A stretch of DNA of 64,000 nt from an uncultured Bartonella sp. GTDB taxonomy: Bacteria; Pseudomonadota; Alphaproteobacteria; Rhizobiales; Rhizobiaceae. The DNA lies in assembly GCF_946479275.1 (NCBI RefSeq), contig NZ_CAMLFE010000005.1, positions 62,001 to 126,000 of the forward strand. The letters are read 5' to 3'. The notes beneath the pieces were generated by a model that did not search any database, was not told where the DNA came from, and worked only from the letters and a program-made list of their open reading frames with translations. Position numbers and translations under genes: made by a program. This document shows positions 36,241 to 45,760 of this stretch, in pieces (position 1 is the first letter of the stretch; each line of letters begins with the position of its first letter).

Positions 36241-36949
36241 AGCTTTTTGAAAAGCCAATACGTTTGGCCAGTTCACCGCATTGGCAAAATATGTTTTCGC
36301 AATTTACATCTTAAAGAAGACAAAAGACAACGCCGGAACATTTTCCGACGTTGATTGCATAGAAAAACCAACGAGCATGAAAAAGCTACAGTTTTAACGG
36401 AAATATTTTTGTCTCAACAAAGTTCCGGCGAAGATATATTTTCCTTTAACAATCTTGAGGCTCATGGCAACCGCCCCGCTCAGGAAAAGAATTTTTCCGG
36501 CGTAGCTTTCAAGGCCCATTGCGGCAAATCTTTCCGGTTAAACTTTCACTTTTTGAGTAACACGCCTGTCTCTTTCATTCGCTCAAGCACACCAGCATTG
36601 TTTGAACGTTCAAACACGATCTTCGCGCGATTTTTATTCTTCCCGTGAACACTGTTGCAAAAAGTGGGCAAGATTTTGCCTCATCAAGTATAGCAAAAAA
36701 CAATCAGTTTATTTTAACCGGAATTGATAACGCGTTTCATTTGAACAATACGCGCTTGCGTTTCTGCCATGTTTTTTGAGATAATTTTGCTTTTCCCCTG
36801 CCAATCAGGCAGAATGGCTAAATAGTTTTTCAAGCAGCTATTCATCCCACAATAAACGGCATTCATTTAAAGGCTGCAAAAATTGACATAAGCACGTGAT
36901 GTCAATAGATGAAGGAAACGCCTTTGAAGGGCGCTTGAGGACATTTGTC
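36241..36949. other. Intergenic region with hairpin
   Basis: 709 bp. A hairpin at 36328-36353 (CAACG, mismatch, CGGAA / TTCCG, CGTTG) without a T-run may terminate the dipeptidase transcript. The plus-strand frame at 36355-36648 has no recognisable content. AT-rich sequence before the MFS gene probably holds its promoter. Confidence 0.45.
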
Positions 36950-38161
36950 ATGGCCAATATATATCGCGAATTATTCAGAAAACCCGGCACTGTTGCCTTT
37001 TCGGTAACGGGGGTATTGGCACGTATTCCGATATCGATGATTTCAATCGGCATTATGACAATGTTTGCCATTGAAGGTTTGGACTATGCCACCGCCGGTC
37101 TCGTTTCAGCAAGTTATGTCCTTGCTAATGCCATTATTACGCCGCAAATATCAAAACTTGCCGATGAATACGGGCAAGCCCGTGTAGCGCGTCCGGCAAT
37201 TCTGATTTCTTTTCTGTCGCTCTGCGGCTTGTTGATTGCCGCCCATTATAAAGCACCGCTTTTCATCCTGATTATTGCGGCAATTTTCATCGGTTTTATG
37301 CCGAGTTTCGGCTCTTTCGTGCGCACACGCTGGTCGCAACTCTATCATGGTTCGCCACTTTTGCGTTCCGCCTTTGCCTATGAATCCATTGTTGACGAAT
37401 TGATCTTCATGGTCGGCCCCATTATTGCGATCGAGGCTACAAACCATCTGTTTCCGGCTGCGGGGCCGCTTGCTGCCGGTCTTATCATGCTCGTTGCAGG
37501 CCTGATCTTTACCTTGCAAAAATCGACCGAACCGGTTGCCCATGGCAAGCGGCAAAAGGGTTCCACTTCGGTTATCCGGCTATTTTCTATCGCGCTACTA
37601 ACGGTTATCATGTTTTGCGTCGGTACCATTTTCGGCACTGCGGAAATTTCTGCCGTGGCAATAGGCAAATCGCTACAACAGACAAATTACACCGCTCTAC
37701 CGCTTGTGCTTTATGCGGCCGGCTCTTTCATTGCCGGTATTGTCTATGGTGCACTGCCTGCCCGCATGACATTGTCAAAACAGCTTCTTGTTGCCACCAT
37801 CGTTGCCGCAGTTACAACATTGCCGCTCTTGCTTGTTTCCAATTTATGGAATTTGAGCATCGTGCTTTTGATTGCCGGTGCTGCCTGTTCGCCCACAATC
37901 ATCATTGCCATGTCGTTAATCGACACAATTGTACCGCCCGAAAAACTCACCGAAGGCATGTCGTGGGGAATTACCGGAATGGCAATGGGTGTTGCAGCAG
38001 GAGCTGCCATTTCCGGAAAACTGATTGATGCTTTTACCCCCGAAAGCGGCTTTTATGTTTCCATTGTCGGCGGCTTTCTTGCGCTAATTTTAACGGTTTT
38101 CGGGCAAAAATATCTCAAACCCAAAACACCAAAGCCGAAAACCATTCTTGAAAATTCCTGA
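36950..38161 (+). CDS. MFS transporter
   Basis: 403 residues from ATG 36950 (GAGG upstream); an upstream GTG at 36896 would add an unlikely hydrophilic leader. Twelve predicted transmembrane segments, with an MFS motif-A-like loop in the first half (TPQISKLADEYGQARVARPA). Overall style (GFMPSFGSFVRTRWSQLYHG; SFIAGIVYGALP) matches uncharacterised alphaproteobacterial sugar/drug-exporter-like MFS proteins. Substrate unknown. Convergent with the MATE gene. Confidence 0.87.
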   Translation: MANIYRELFRKPGTVAFSVTGVLARIPISMISIGIMTMFAIEGLDYATAGLVSASYVLANAIITPQISKLADEYGQARVARPAILISFLSLCGLLIAAHYKAPLFILIIAAIFIGFMPSFGSFVRTRWSQLYHGSPLLRSAFAYESIVDELIFMVGPIIAIEATNHLFPAAGPLAAGLIMLVAGLIFTLQKSTEPVAHGKRQKGSTSVIRLFSIALLTVIMFCVGTIFGTAEISAVAIGKSLQQTNYTALPLVLYAAGSFIAGIVYGALPARMTLSKQLLVATIVAAVTTLPLLLVSNLWNLSIVLLIAGAACSPTIIIAMSLIDTIVPPEKLTEGMSWGITGMAMGVAAGAAISGKLIDAFTPESGFYVSIVGGFLALILTVFGQKYLKPKTPKPKTILENS

Positions 38162-38414
38162 ATGGTGCGTTTTCCGCTTTCGTCCCGTTTTGTTAAGCCG
38201 TTTCAACGTCTAACGGCTTTGGCAGATTTTGCCTGAGACCGCTTATTCTCTGTCTCTCCACCTCACGCGGCTTTATCTCCCGCAACAAAAGGGCTTTTCT
38301 CACCCCTTACCGCAACGGTTTTTTGAACCGAGCTTTGCTATCGGATTTCCTTAAAGGATTTCCCGTGAGAGCCAAGCGCGATCAAGCTGATGCTCACTCA
38401 CCCGTCATCCACGG

Positions 38415-39791
38415 TTAGAGCACTTTTTGCTTTTTCCATGTGCCGGAAAGGTAATAGGAAAGCGCCAGAATGAGCGAGGCAAAAGCACCGACGGTGAAAC
38501 TCCACCAAATGGCATCGGCCTTCATGGAACCATAAAACATGTAATAGAAGCCGAGCCGCACCGGATAGACGGCAATGAACAGGCAAATGAGCGGCACAAG
38601 AACCGCGCCATTGGCACGAACTGTTGAAAAGAGCACCATAGCAAGGCCGAAAAACAGAAAGCTCCAGCTTGCAATTGCCTGAATATGCTGTGCCATTGGC
38701 ACGGCTGCGCTGTCATTTCCCAAAAACAGGATAATGACCGGACGGTCGAAAATGAGCAACAGGCCAAGCAGAATGGCTGTCATGACAAATGTTGCGGCGC
38801 AGCCAATCCATGTGGTTTTGGAAATTCTGTTCCAGCGACCGGCGCCGATATTTTGCGCAACCATTGCGCTGACTGCTGCCCCCACTGCCATGGAAGGCAT
38901 TTGCAGATAGGTCCATAATTGCTGCATGATGTTATAGGCGGCAATGGTGGTCACCCCTTCCTGATTGACGAGGCCAATCATGACAAGTCCGGATGTGGCA
39001 ATGATGACCATTTGCAGACTCATCGGAAAGCCTTTCAGCACGATGAAGCGCATCAGGCTGAAATCCGGCCAGATATAAGTGAGTTCCCGCCCTTTAAGCC
39101 GCAAAGGCAATTTCTTCACATAGATATAGACAATCATGGCAAAAAGCGCGAGATAGCCCGAAACAGATGTCGAGGCGGCCGCCCCTGCAATGCCCATTTT
39201 AGGAAAAATCCACAAGCCCAGGATCAGTACGGGGTTGAAAATGATATCCAGCACAACATTGACGCACATGAAAATGAGCGGCGTCATGGAATCGCCCGCA
39301 CCGCGAAGCCCCATCATCATCATGACCATTAAAAGATCGGCGGGTGCAGCAAGGAAGATAACCCGCAAATAATCTTCCGCCAGCGTAAAAGCATCGTCCG
39401 GTGTTTCAAGAAAGCGCAGAATTTCGGGCGAAAAATACCAGCCCAAAACGGCCAGAACCACCGAGAGAAACAGACAAAAGCCGATAGAAGCGCCGAAAGC
39501 CTGTCGCGCACGGTGCAAATCTTTGCGCCCTATGGATTGACCAACCATAATGGTTGCCGCCATACCGAAACCGAAAACAAGGGCAAACAAAAGAAAGGTG
39601 ATGATATTGGCATTGGCGGTTGCCGCAAGTGCACTTTCGCCCAAAAACCGCCCCACCCAGATTGTGTTGATCGAACCGTTAAGCGATTGCAAAACATTGG
39701 AAAGCAATGTCGGAATCGCAAACAGAAGCAACGTTCTGGTGATCGGCCCTTCAGTCAGATTAGTGAGCACAATTGTTTTTTTATGCGGCAA
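38415..39791 (-). CDS. MATE-family efflux transporter
   Basis: 458 residues, 12 transmembrane helices in two homologous halves. MATE marks: TRTLLLFAIPTLLSNVLQSL near the start, VGRFLGESALAA, QSIGRKDLHRARQAF, and in the second half AAVSAMVAQNIGAGRWNRIS. These are cation- or proton-driven exporters of drugs and organic cations. Apparently monocistronic, with a 450-bp region upstream. Third transporter type in a transporter-rich stretch. Confidence 0.95.
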   Translation of the reverse strand: MPHKKTIVLTNLTEGPITRTLLLFAIPTLLSNVLQSLNGSINTIWVGRFLGESALAATANANIITFLLFALVFGFGMAATIMVGQSIGRKDLHRARQAFGASIGFCLFLSVVLAVLGWYFSPEILRFLETPDDAFTLAEDYLRVIFLAAPADLLMVMMMMGLRGAGDSMTPLIFMCVNVVLDIIFNPVLILGLWIFPKMGIAGAAASTSVSGYLALFAMIVYIYVKKLPLRLKGRELTYIWPDFSLMRFIVLKGFPMSLQMVIIATSGLVMIGLVNQEGVTTIAAYNIMQQLWTYLQMPSMAVGAAVSAMVAQNIGAGRWNRISKTTWIGCAATFVMTAILLGLLLIFDRPVIILFLGNDSAAVPMAQHIQAIASWSFLFFGLAMVLFSTVRANGAVLVPLICLFIAVYPVRLGFYYMFYGSMKADAIWWSFTVGAFASLILALSYYLSGTWKKQKVL

Positions 39792-40240
39792 GTGGACGCT
39801 CCATCAGCGCTTTTTATTGATCGCCCCGAAGCGGGCAAAATTTAAATTTTTTAAATGATGATATAAAACATATAGGTTTCGTAAATGTTATGTGTAGCCC
39901 TTTTGGGCGTTCCATGAACATTAAAGATGAAGAATTTATTTTTTTCTCAAGGTCAAGAATGAAATGAAAAACCACGATAAAGTGAAGCCGGTTTTTGTCG
40001 CTCTCACTGTTCTTCACAATTGAAACCGGTCAGATACCGATCAAGATAATGTCGGCCTGAATGATGTTATCAATATAGTCGCAATTTTCTGTCACAAACA
40101 CCTTTCAAGTTCTGTCAGTTTGGGCCATATCAGTTTTTTTCATGTATAAGGTTTTCGGGTCATAAAATTTTTTCAAGCTATATAGGCACACTGGTTTAAA
40201 AGCTTTCATCGTTTTAAAAAAGTCGGGTTCAGGTTATTTA
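39792..40240. other. Divergent region between MATE and MFS genes
   Basis: 449 bp with AT-rich promoters expected for both directions. A minus-strand frame (39814-40017) lacks support. No clear operator. Confidence 0.4.
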
Positions 40241-41635
40241 ATGCATATTCTTCCTATGGTTCTGGCTGTCGCTTTGTTTATGGAACATGTGGATTCCAAT
40301 GTGATTTCCACGTCCCTTCCCGCCATTGCCGCCGATTTGAACACAAGCCCCATCGCGCTCAAACTCGCCATGACTTCCTATCTCGTGGCACTTTCGGTTT
40401 TTATCCCCATAAGCGGGTGGATCTCCGACCGTTTTACCGCACGCATTATCTTCCGTGTTGCCATCGTGGTTTTTCTTGCTGGCTCTGTTTGCTGTGCTTT
40501 TTCCTTTTCGCTCCATTCCTTTGTTTTGTCGCGTTTTTTGCAAGGCATAGGCGGGGCAATGATGACACCTGTCGGCCGGCTTCTTCTCGTTAAATCCACG
40601 CCGAAAAACCAGCTTGTCATTGCCTTTCAATGGTTTTCCATTCCAGCCCTTGTCGGCCCCCTTGTAGGCCCGCCGCTTGGCGGCTTCATCACCACCTTTT
40701 TTACCTGGCACTGGATTTTTCTCATCAACATCCCGATCGGTTTTATCGGGCTTGTTCTTTCATCAATCTATCTGCCAAAAAATGAAAAGAGATATATCCG
40801 CCCGCTTGATTGGACAGGCTTTTTTCTTTCGGCAATCAGCCTTTCCGGCTTTATTTTCGGCCTTTCGATTGTAAGCCTTCCCGCCTTGCCGCAAAGTGTC
40901 GGCATCAGTGTCACTATTTTGGGTGTAATTTTCGGCGCCATATATATCAAACACGCAAAAAACCGCACAACTCCGCTTCTTGACCTTAAGCTTTTTTCCG
41001 ATCCGGTTTTTGCACGCGCCATTATCGGCGGCAGCGTTTTCCGGCTTGGCATTGGCGCCGTGCCTTTCCTGCTTCCCATGATGCTGCAACTTGCCTTTGG
41101 CCTTTCGCCGATTGAATCCGGCCTTATGGTTCTTGCCGCGGCCATCGGCTCGCTCGGCATGAAGTTCGGCGCAAAAGAAGTTTATGCCCGTTTCGGCTTT
41201 CGCAAAGTGTTGATGGCGGGTTCTCTCGTCTCGGCAATGTTTACCGCTTCCAATGGCTTGTTTTACCCCACCACGCCCTATTTGCTGATGATTATCGTGC
41301 TTTTGTTCGGCGGCTTTTTGCGCTCGCTTTTCTTCTCCGGTGTCAATGCGCTTGCCTTTTCCGATATTGCCAAAGAAGACATTAGTCAGGCAACGCCGAT
41401 TGCCGCCGTTGCCCAACAGGCTTCAATGGCGCTCGGCATTGCAATTGCCGGCGCGGTTCTGGAAATTGCGAGCTCCTTTCACGACAATATATTGAAACTT
41501 GGCGATTTTCATACGGGCTTTTTCGTCGTCGGCTTTATCTCGGCACTTGCTTTCTTCATCTTCCGCACATTGCCACGTGATGCAGGCCATGCCTTGAACG
41601 AAAAAAGCAAACAATCCACCGCACAACACAGATGA
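40241..41635 (+). CDS. DHA2-family MFS drug exporter
   Basis: 464 residues, about 14 transmembrane helices. TM1 starts at once (MHILPMVLAVALFMEHVDSN) with the DHA2 D-x-x-I/V-x-x-x-LP motif (DSNVISTSLPAIA). Motif A SGWISDRFTARIIF and motif C GPLVGPPLGGFIT mark a proton-linked drug exporter of the EmrB/QacA type. No adaptor gene adjacent. Its stop lies only 16 bp before the first CRISPR repeat, so the array has come to rest right behind it. Confidence 0.93.
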   Translation: MHILPMVLAVALFMEHVDSNVISTSLPAIAADLNTSPIALKLAMTSYLVALSVFIPISGWISDRFTARIIFRVAIVVFLAGSVCCAFSFSLHSFVLSRFLQGIGGAMMTPVGRLLLVKSTPKNQLVIAFQWFSIPALVGPLVGPPLGGFITTFFTWHWIFLINIPIGFIGLVLSSIYLPKNEKRYIRPLDWTGFFLSAISLSGFIFGLSIVSLPALPQSVGISVTILGVIFGAIYIKHAKNRTTPLLDLKLFSDPVFARAIIGGSVFRLGIGAVPFLLPMMLQLAFGLSPIESGLMVLAAAIGSLGMKFGAKEVYARFGFRKVLMAGSLVSAMFTASNGLFYPTTPYLLMIIVLLFGGFLRSLFFSGVNALAFSDIAKEDISQATPIAAVAQQASMALGIAIAGAVLEIASSFHDNILKLGDFHTGFFVVGFISALAFFIFRTLPRDAGHALNEKSKQSTAQHR

Positions 41636-41651
41636 AACCGAAACATATTCT

Positions 41652-41819
41652 ACAGCCGCTTGACCGCATTTTCTAATCTGTTACAACGTTGTGGTAGATT
41701 ATAAGTGTAAACAAAATGTTGCGGCTTGACCGCATTTTCTAATCTGTTACAACAGTCTTCATTCGTCATCTCTCTAGGATTGTGTTGCGGCTTGACCGCA
41801 TTTTCTAATCTGTTACAAC
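41652..41819 (+). CRISPR. CRISPR array 1 (3 repeats)
   Basis: 36-bp repeats at 41652 (degenerate at its first nine bases), 41718 and 41784, separated by two 30-bp spacers. The standard repeat begins GTTGCGGCTTGACCGC, continues ATTTTCTAATCTG and ends TTACAAC. The left repeat is mutated while the right is perfect and abuts the conserved hairpin, which suggests the old end is on the left. Cas genes are 9 kb away. Confidence 0.97.
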
Positions 41820-41821
41820 CG

Positions 41822-41870
41822 ATATCCATTTAACCCTTTGTTTTATAAGATTTAAGTGGATATTTTTTTT
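41822..41870 (+). terminator. Array-end hairpin, copy 1
   Basis: ATATCCATTTAA pairs with TTTAAGTGGATAT (one U-G wobble at the C-to-T change) around a loop containing CTTTGTTTTATAA, followed by eight T. Same element as at the five other arrays. It would stop plus-strand array transcripts and lies where a leader would be. Confidence 0.8.
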
Positions 41871-41890
41871 AAAAAAAATGCCGTTTTCCA

Positions 41891-42037
41891 TTAAAATAAC
41901 ACCGGTAAATTTCGATTTTTTTGACGTGTCTTTCACGTTTTCCCTGAAAATCTAACAATATTTTCTCATAAGCGCACGATCAATTTGCTTGTCCCTTAAG
42001 GCAAAAAAATATCGAACTTTCATCGTTCAGGCAAAGG
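41891..42037 (-). pseudogene. Decayed cas2 3' end, copy 1
   Basis: Read on the minus strand, it ends RQKNRNLPVLF-stop where intact cas2 ends RQKNPAQLVLF-stop, and upstream has ENIVRFSGKT-stop against ENIVRFSDQAR. It has an in-frame stop and a 15-bp insertion relative to cas2 (AAGCGCACGATCAAT) shared with copies 2-4. A duplicated tail, not functional. Confidence 0.85.
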
Positions 42038-42224
42038 TGTTTTAATCCGCAAACGTAAGCATCCTATCAAAGCGTCATCGGAAATTTATTCATCAATCAC
42101 TGAACACGCAATTCCGGATGCCGACTTTTTAAAAATCAAAATGGCTATGTTTCCGCATTCAATTATTATGGCAGTAAACATTGGCTAAGCGATCTGCAAA
42201 AGACACGCTCGGAAGTAATATTTA

Positions 42225-42413
42225 TAACGACTTTACTTCAAACGATGCCGGAAATTTTGAGAAAGCGGAAAAAGAAAAAATTGACGACACCGTTGGGTCG
42301 GAAACCCCCAACACCAAAAAGGTGGCGCTCCGGATGGCTCGGTGTCCAAGGAAAATATACTGGAATTGGCAAATAAAATCAACAAACAGCATTATGAAGG
42401 AAGTAAAGATTGA
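42225..42413 (+). pseudogene. Duplicated gene remnant left of array 2
   Basis: Frame 1 reads FEKAEKEKIDDTVGSETPNT; then, after an A-run, the +1 frame gives GGAPDGSVSKENILELANK and ends HYEGSKD-stop at 42411-42413. A one-base frameshift in AAAAA would join them. The same sequence with the same shift precedes array 3, and its last 30 bp precede array 6. Parent gene unknown. It is part of the duplicated array module. Confidence 0.6.
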
Positions 42414-42439
42414 GTATAACAAGATTTTGCCACCGTTCT

Positions 42440-42807
42440 ATTGCGGCTTGACCCCATTTTCTAATCTGTTACAACTCGGCCGTTGAAAGGCCGCCTAATG
42501 CAAGATGTTGCGGCTTGACCGCATTTTCTAATCTGTTACAACCGTGCTATCGACACAGCTCATGATCTCACGTGTTGCGGCTTGACCGCATTTTCTAATC
42601 TGTTACAACGGTTACAATCGTCGTGGCGTGGCAGCGTCGGTTGCGGCTTGACCGCATTTTCTAATCTGTTACAACATTAGTTGGAAACAAGTTCACTGTT
42701 GTTTCGTTGCGGCTTGACCGCATTTTCTAATCTGTTACAACGGGCCGCCAGACACCCATGCGTCGACTTGAGTTGCGGCTTGACCGCATTTTCTAATCTG
42801 TTACAAC
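42440..42807 (+). CRISPR. CRISPR array 2 (6 repeats)
   Basis: Repeats start at 42440, 42507, 42574, 42640, 42706 and 42772, with five spacers of 30-31 bp. The first repeat has A for G at position 1 and C for G at position 15; the others match the consensus. The left flank is nearly identical to that of array 3, the right flank is the shared hairpin. Confidence 0.98.
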
Positions 42808-42809
42808 AG

Positions 42810-42859
42810 ATATCCACTTAACCCTTTGTTTTATAAGGTTTAAGTGGATATTTTTTTTA
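42810..42859 (+). terminator. Array-end hairpin, copy 2
   Basis: ATATCCACTTAA with TTTAAGTGGATAT, then eight T. The variable stem pair is A-U here. Confidence 0.8.
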
Positions 42860-42878
42860 AAAAAAATGCTGTTTTTCA

Positions 42879-43018
42879 TTAAAATAACACCGGTAAATTT
42901 CGATTTTTTTGACGTGCCTTTCACGTTTTCCCTAAAAATCTGACTATATTTTCACTTAAGTGCACAATCAATTTTCTTGTCCCTCAAGGTAGAAAAATAT
43001 CGAACTTTCATCATTAGG
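42879..43018 (-). pseudogene. Decayed cas2 3' end, copy 2
   Basis: Same as copy 1 in order and content (minus-strand RQKNRNLPVLF-like end, then ENIV-like segment), with the 15-bp insertion as AAGTGCACAATCAAT. Shorter homology, ending near TCATCATTAGG where cas2 has a GTTCAGG. Confidence 0.75.
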
Positions 43019-43220
43019 TATAACGACTTTACAGCAAATTTACATCAAACGTTGCTGGAAAATTTGAGAAAGCCAAAAAGGAAAAATTTGACGACACCGT
43101 TGGGTCGGAAACTCCCAACACCAAAAAGGTGGCGCTCCGGATGGCTCGGTGTCCAAGGAAAATATACTGGAATTGGCAAATAAAATCAACAAACAGCATC
43201 ATGAAGGAAGTAAAGATTGA
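43019..43220 (+). pseudogene. Duplicated gene remnant left of array 3
   Basis: Second copy of the remnant next to array 2, with the same frameshift before GGAPDGSVSKENILELANK and the same SKD-stop. Differences are few (for example GGAAACTCCCAAC against GGAAACCCCCAAC), so the duplication is fairly recent and happened after the gene had decayed. Confidence 0.6.
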
Positions 43221-43246
43221 GTATAACAAGATTTTGCTACCGTTCT

Positions 43247-43744
43247 GTTGTGGCTTGACCGCATTTTCTAATCTGTTACAACCACAATTTCGTACATATC
43301 ATCTGAGGTATCAGTTGCGGCTTGACCGCATTTTCTAATCTGTTACAACTATGACAAGCTAGATAAGTTTTTTGCAGAGTTGCGGCTTGACCGCATTTTC
43401 TAATTTGTTACAACAAAACCGCGCGACACACTCGAAAAAATTAGGTTGCGGCTTGACCGCATTTTCTAATCTGTTACAACGGGTAGAAAAGCTTTTAAAG
43501 TACCGATTGTGTTGCGGCTTGACCGCATTTTCTAATCTGTTACAACGGGTAGAAAAGCTTTTAAAGTACCGATTGTGTTGCGGCTTGACCGCATTTTCTA
43601 ATCTGTTACAACCGGTCTTCATCGCTAAGACTTGCAAATTCTGTTGCGGCTTGACCGCATTTTCTAATCTGTTACAACGCAGCAATCGCTATCGCGCGCA
43701 ATTGGGCAGTTGCGGCTTGACCGCATTTTCTAATCTGTTACAAC
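43247..43744 (+). CRISPR. CRISPR array 3 (8 repeats)
   Basis: Repeats start at 43247, 43314, 43379, 43445, 43511, 43577, 43643 and 43709; seven spacers of 29-31 bp. The first repeat has T for C at position 5; the third has T for C at position 27. The spacers at 43481 and 43547 are identical (GGGTAGAAAAGC to ACCGATTGT), a one-unit duplication. Frames run open through this array only because units are 66 bp long. Confidence 0.98.
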
Positions 43745-43747
43745 CCG

Positions 43748-43798
43748 ATGTCCACTTAACCCTTTGTTTTATAAGGTTTAAGTGGATATTTTTTTTAA
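43748..43798 (+). terminator. Array-end hairpin, copy 3
   Basis: ATGTCCACTTAA with TTTAAGTGGATAT then eight T. The variable stem pair is G-U here. Confidence 0.8.
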
Positions 43799-43816
43799 AA
43801 AAAATGCTATTTTTCA

Positions 43817-44085
43817 TTAAAATAACACCGGTAAATTTCAATTTTTTTGACGTATCTTCCAAGCTTTTCCTGAAACTCTGACCATATTTTCACATAAGCG
43901 CACGTTCAATTTGCTTGACCCACCCTTGAAAAAATATCGATGTTTCCTCTTTTGGAAAAAAGCAGTTTTAATTTTCCTGACATAAATTTCGAACTTCTCT
44001 TTTTTTTATAGATACGCGGTTAATTCAAGAATCGACTTATTTTGAGGCGGATATTCAACCTTATTTTCCCGAATTTTATTGTATC
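43817..44085 (-). pseudogene. Decayed cas2 3' end, copy 3 (longest)
   Basis: Extends furthest into cas2: beyond the tail common to all copies it still aligns at TTTTCCTGACATAAATTTCGAA (against CTTCCTGACATAAGATTCGAA in cas2), GGATATTCAACC (CCAATATCCAAC) and CCCGAATTTTATTG (TCTGAATTTCGTTG). About 270 bp, equal to more than half of cas2, with many indels and stops. This is the best proof that the array flanks are cas2 copies. Confidence 0.85.
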
Positions 44086-44239
44086 TTTACTGCATTTTCT
44101 AATGTGACGTTCAAAAGAGCACAATCACACCGATAAAATCAGATATGGAAAATCGCTCCATATAAAGTTTCAAAAAGTCGAACGTCCGTTTCCGGAGGAT
44201 TGAATATTCCTCACATTCTCACCAACGTTCTTGATAGAG

Positions 44240-45277
44240 CTAACTATTCCCTTGTCCGATAAAATTCAGAGTTGCCTCATATGACGGTTTCCAATCATCA
44301 AGGCTTCTATTAATCTCGTCGGCTGTGATAGCGGGCGAATTCAACCAATTCACAATATTCGGGTGGCTGATATACCATTTCAAGAATGCCGGATTACGCG
44401 GCTTTTGCTCCAATGCATGTTGCCACGCTGTTCTGGTTACCGGTACTGCAGGCGGAGGCGGAGGTGGCGCAGGTGTATGAGTTCCAGAAGAGGACAAAGG
44501 CTCGTTAGAAAATTCTGATCCAGCAGGAACAAAACCGCCGACCGGTGTTGCAAAGGGTGCATCGACCGATAATTCTTGAACTTTACCAGCCAATTGGCCA
44601 TGCGGCCTGTTATTTGATAATGCCTGCTTATTATTGCTTTGCGTTGAAGCATCATGAAATAAAACGTCTGTTGATTGTAGCAGTTCGGAGTGTGAAACTT
44701 TTTGCTCTTCAGTTTTCGTTTTGCTCAAAACGTCTTCGGCATGTAACGCGTCAATTTTTTTGGCCCATACATAAGCTTCTTCTGTAATCGAAAAATGTTT
44801 CGCATAAATTTCACGAAAAAAAATTTTTGATTTATGACTTAAATCAACTGTTTCCGGCCATAGATTATAACATACGTTGATAAGCATACATATAAGCGTG
44901 TCTGTTTCTTCACGGAGTTTACCGGTTACCGCGCCTCTTGCAATATCTTTAACAAAACGTTTATTGGACGACCCAAGTGCTAGCGCAATCTGCTTTGCAG
45001 ACATATTCGTTGCTTCCTGCACAACTCTTACCAAGTTAAGAGTTTTATTCTCTTTCGACTTTTCCCTAGCTTTTTTAGGTGTTATCTTTAGAAAATCATT
45101 GTTTATTTTATCAAGTAAGGCAAATTTACGAGCTGAAACGTTTCCGGTGCGCTCCCATAGAGCGATCTGAGATTGCGAGCCAGACGGTGCATATCCTAAT
45201 AAATCACCCAGTTCTCTCTGTGATAAGTTCTTACGCATACGTAATTCTTTGACACGTGCCCCAGTCCAGGTAGTCAT
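44240..45277 (-). CDS. XRE-family HTH protein with proline-rich region, unknown role
   Basis: 345 residues. HTH near the N-terminus (VKELRMRKNLSQRELGDLLG, then SGSQSQIALWERTGN). A second helical part (residues about 78-180) contains NMSAKQIALALGSSNKRFVK. After a Ser/Asn/Gln-rich linker comes a poly-proline run (PAPPPPPPAVPV, about residue 272) and a C-terminal block (TAWQHALEQKPRNPAFLKWY; ISHPNIVNWLNSP). I recognise no family for the C-terminal part. It lies alone between arrays 3 and 4. It could be a cargo gene, a regulator of the locus or an element remnant. Confidence 0.75.
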   Translation of the reverse strand: MTTWTGARVKELRMRKNLSQRELGDLLGYAPSGSQSQIALWERTGNVSARKFALLDKINNDFLKITPKKAREKSKENKTLNLVRVVQEATNMSAKQIALALGSSNKRFVKDIARGAVTGKLREETDTLICMLINVCYNLWPETVDLSHKSKIFFREIYAKHFSITEEAYVWAKKIDALHAEDVLSKTKTEEQKVSHSELLQSTDVLFHDASTQSNNKQALSNNRPHGQLAGKVQELSVDAPFATPVGGFVPAGSEFSNEPLSSSGTHTPAPPPPPPAVPVTRTAWQHALEQKPRNPAFLKWYISHPNIVNWLNSPAITADEINRSLDDWKPSYEATLNFIGQGNS

Positions 45278-45559
45278 AACTGTTCCTTTCTACCTAATAA
45301 CATCCGCGTTGCGGCGAGACCTCGTTTTGTGACCTGATATAACTTTTTTAGAAGAATATAAGATCGTCACAATAACAACTTTTTCTTTCTTGAAAAAGAT
45401 ATGAAAAAAATAATGTATCTCTTTTATAAAAAGTCTTCTTCGCAATATTTTCGTTGTAATTATTGGTTGCTCGAACGTGCGGCAACAAAACCAAGAAAAC
45501 GTAGAGAAAGAATTTTTATTGTTTAAACCGCGCCACGCCCCGAACAGGAGCTACTAAAA

Positions 45560-45760
45560 ATGTTACTGTTTCGTTTTCTTGATCGATTATTCGTAATCTT
45601 AAACATGTTCGCGGTGTTTATGTGGGGATTATATTTGCTTAATCCGTTTCTTGCATTTGTTCCATTCCACGTTGATACAGCACCGATTGCCCTTACTTTT
45701 TGGTTAATTGTCTATATCGCCGTTAAACGCTACTTTCGTCGCAAGCGTTGGATGAAATAA
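45560..45760 (+). CDS. Small two-helix membrane protein abutting array 4
   Basis: 66 residues with AGGAG upstream of the ATG. Two hydrophobic stretches (LDRLFVILNMFAVFMWGLYL and APIALTFWLIVYIAVKRYF) and a basic tail (RRKRWMK) suggest an inner-membrane peptide with the tail in the cytosol. The stop codon is directly followed by the first repeat of array 4 with no spacing. No family recognised. Confidence 0.65.
   Translation: MLLFRFLDRLFVILNMFAVFMWGLYLLNPFLAFVPFHVDTAPIALTFWLIVYIAVKRYFRRKRWMK

Noticed and set aside
43359..43881. Long open frames on both strands through array 3 (and similar ones in arrays 4 and 5) with repeating CGLTAFSNLLQ or CNRLENAVKPQ peptides
   Set aside because: They are translations of the CRISPR repeat; repeat plus spacer units of 66 bp keep the frame open. 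No start signals or domain.
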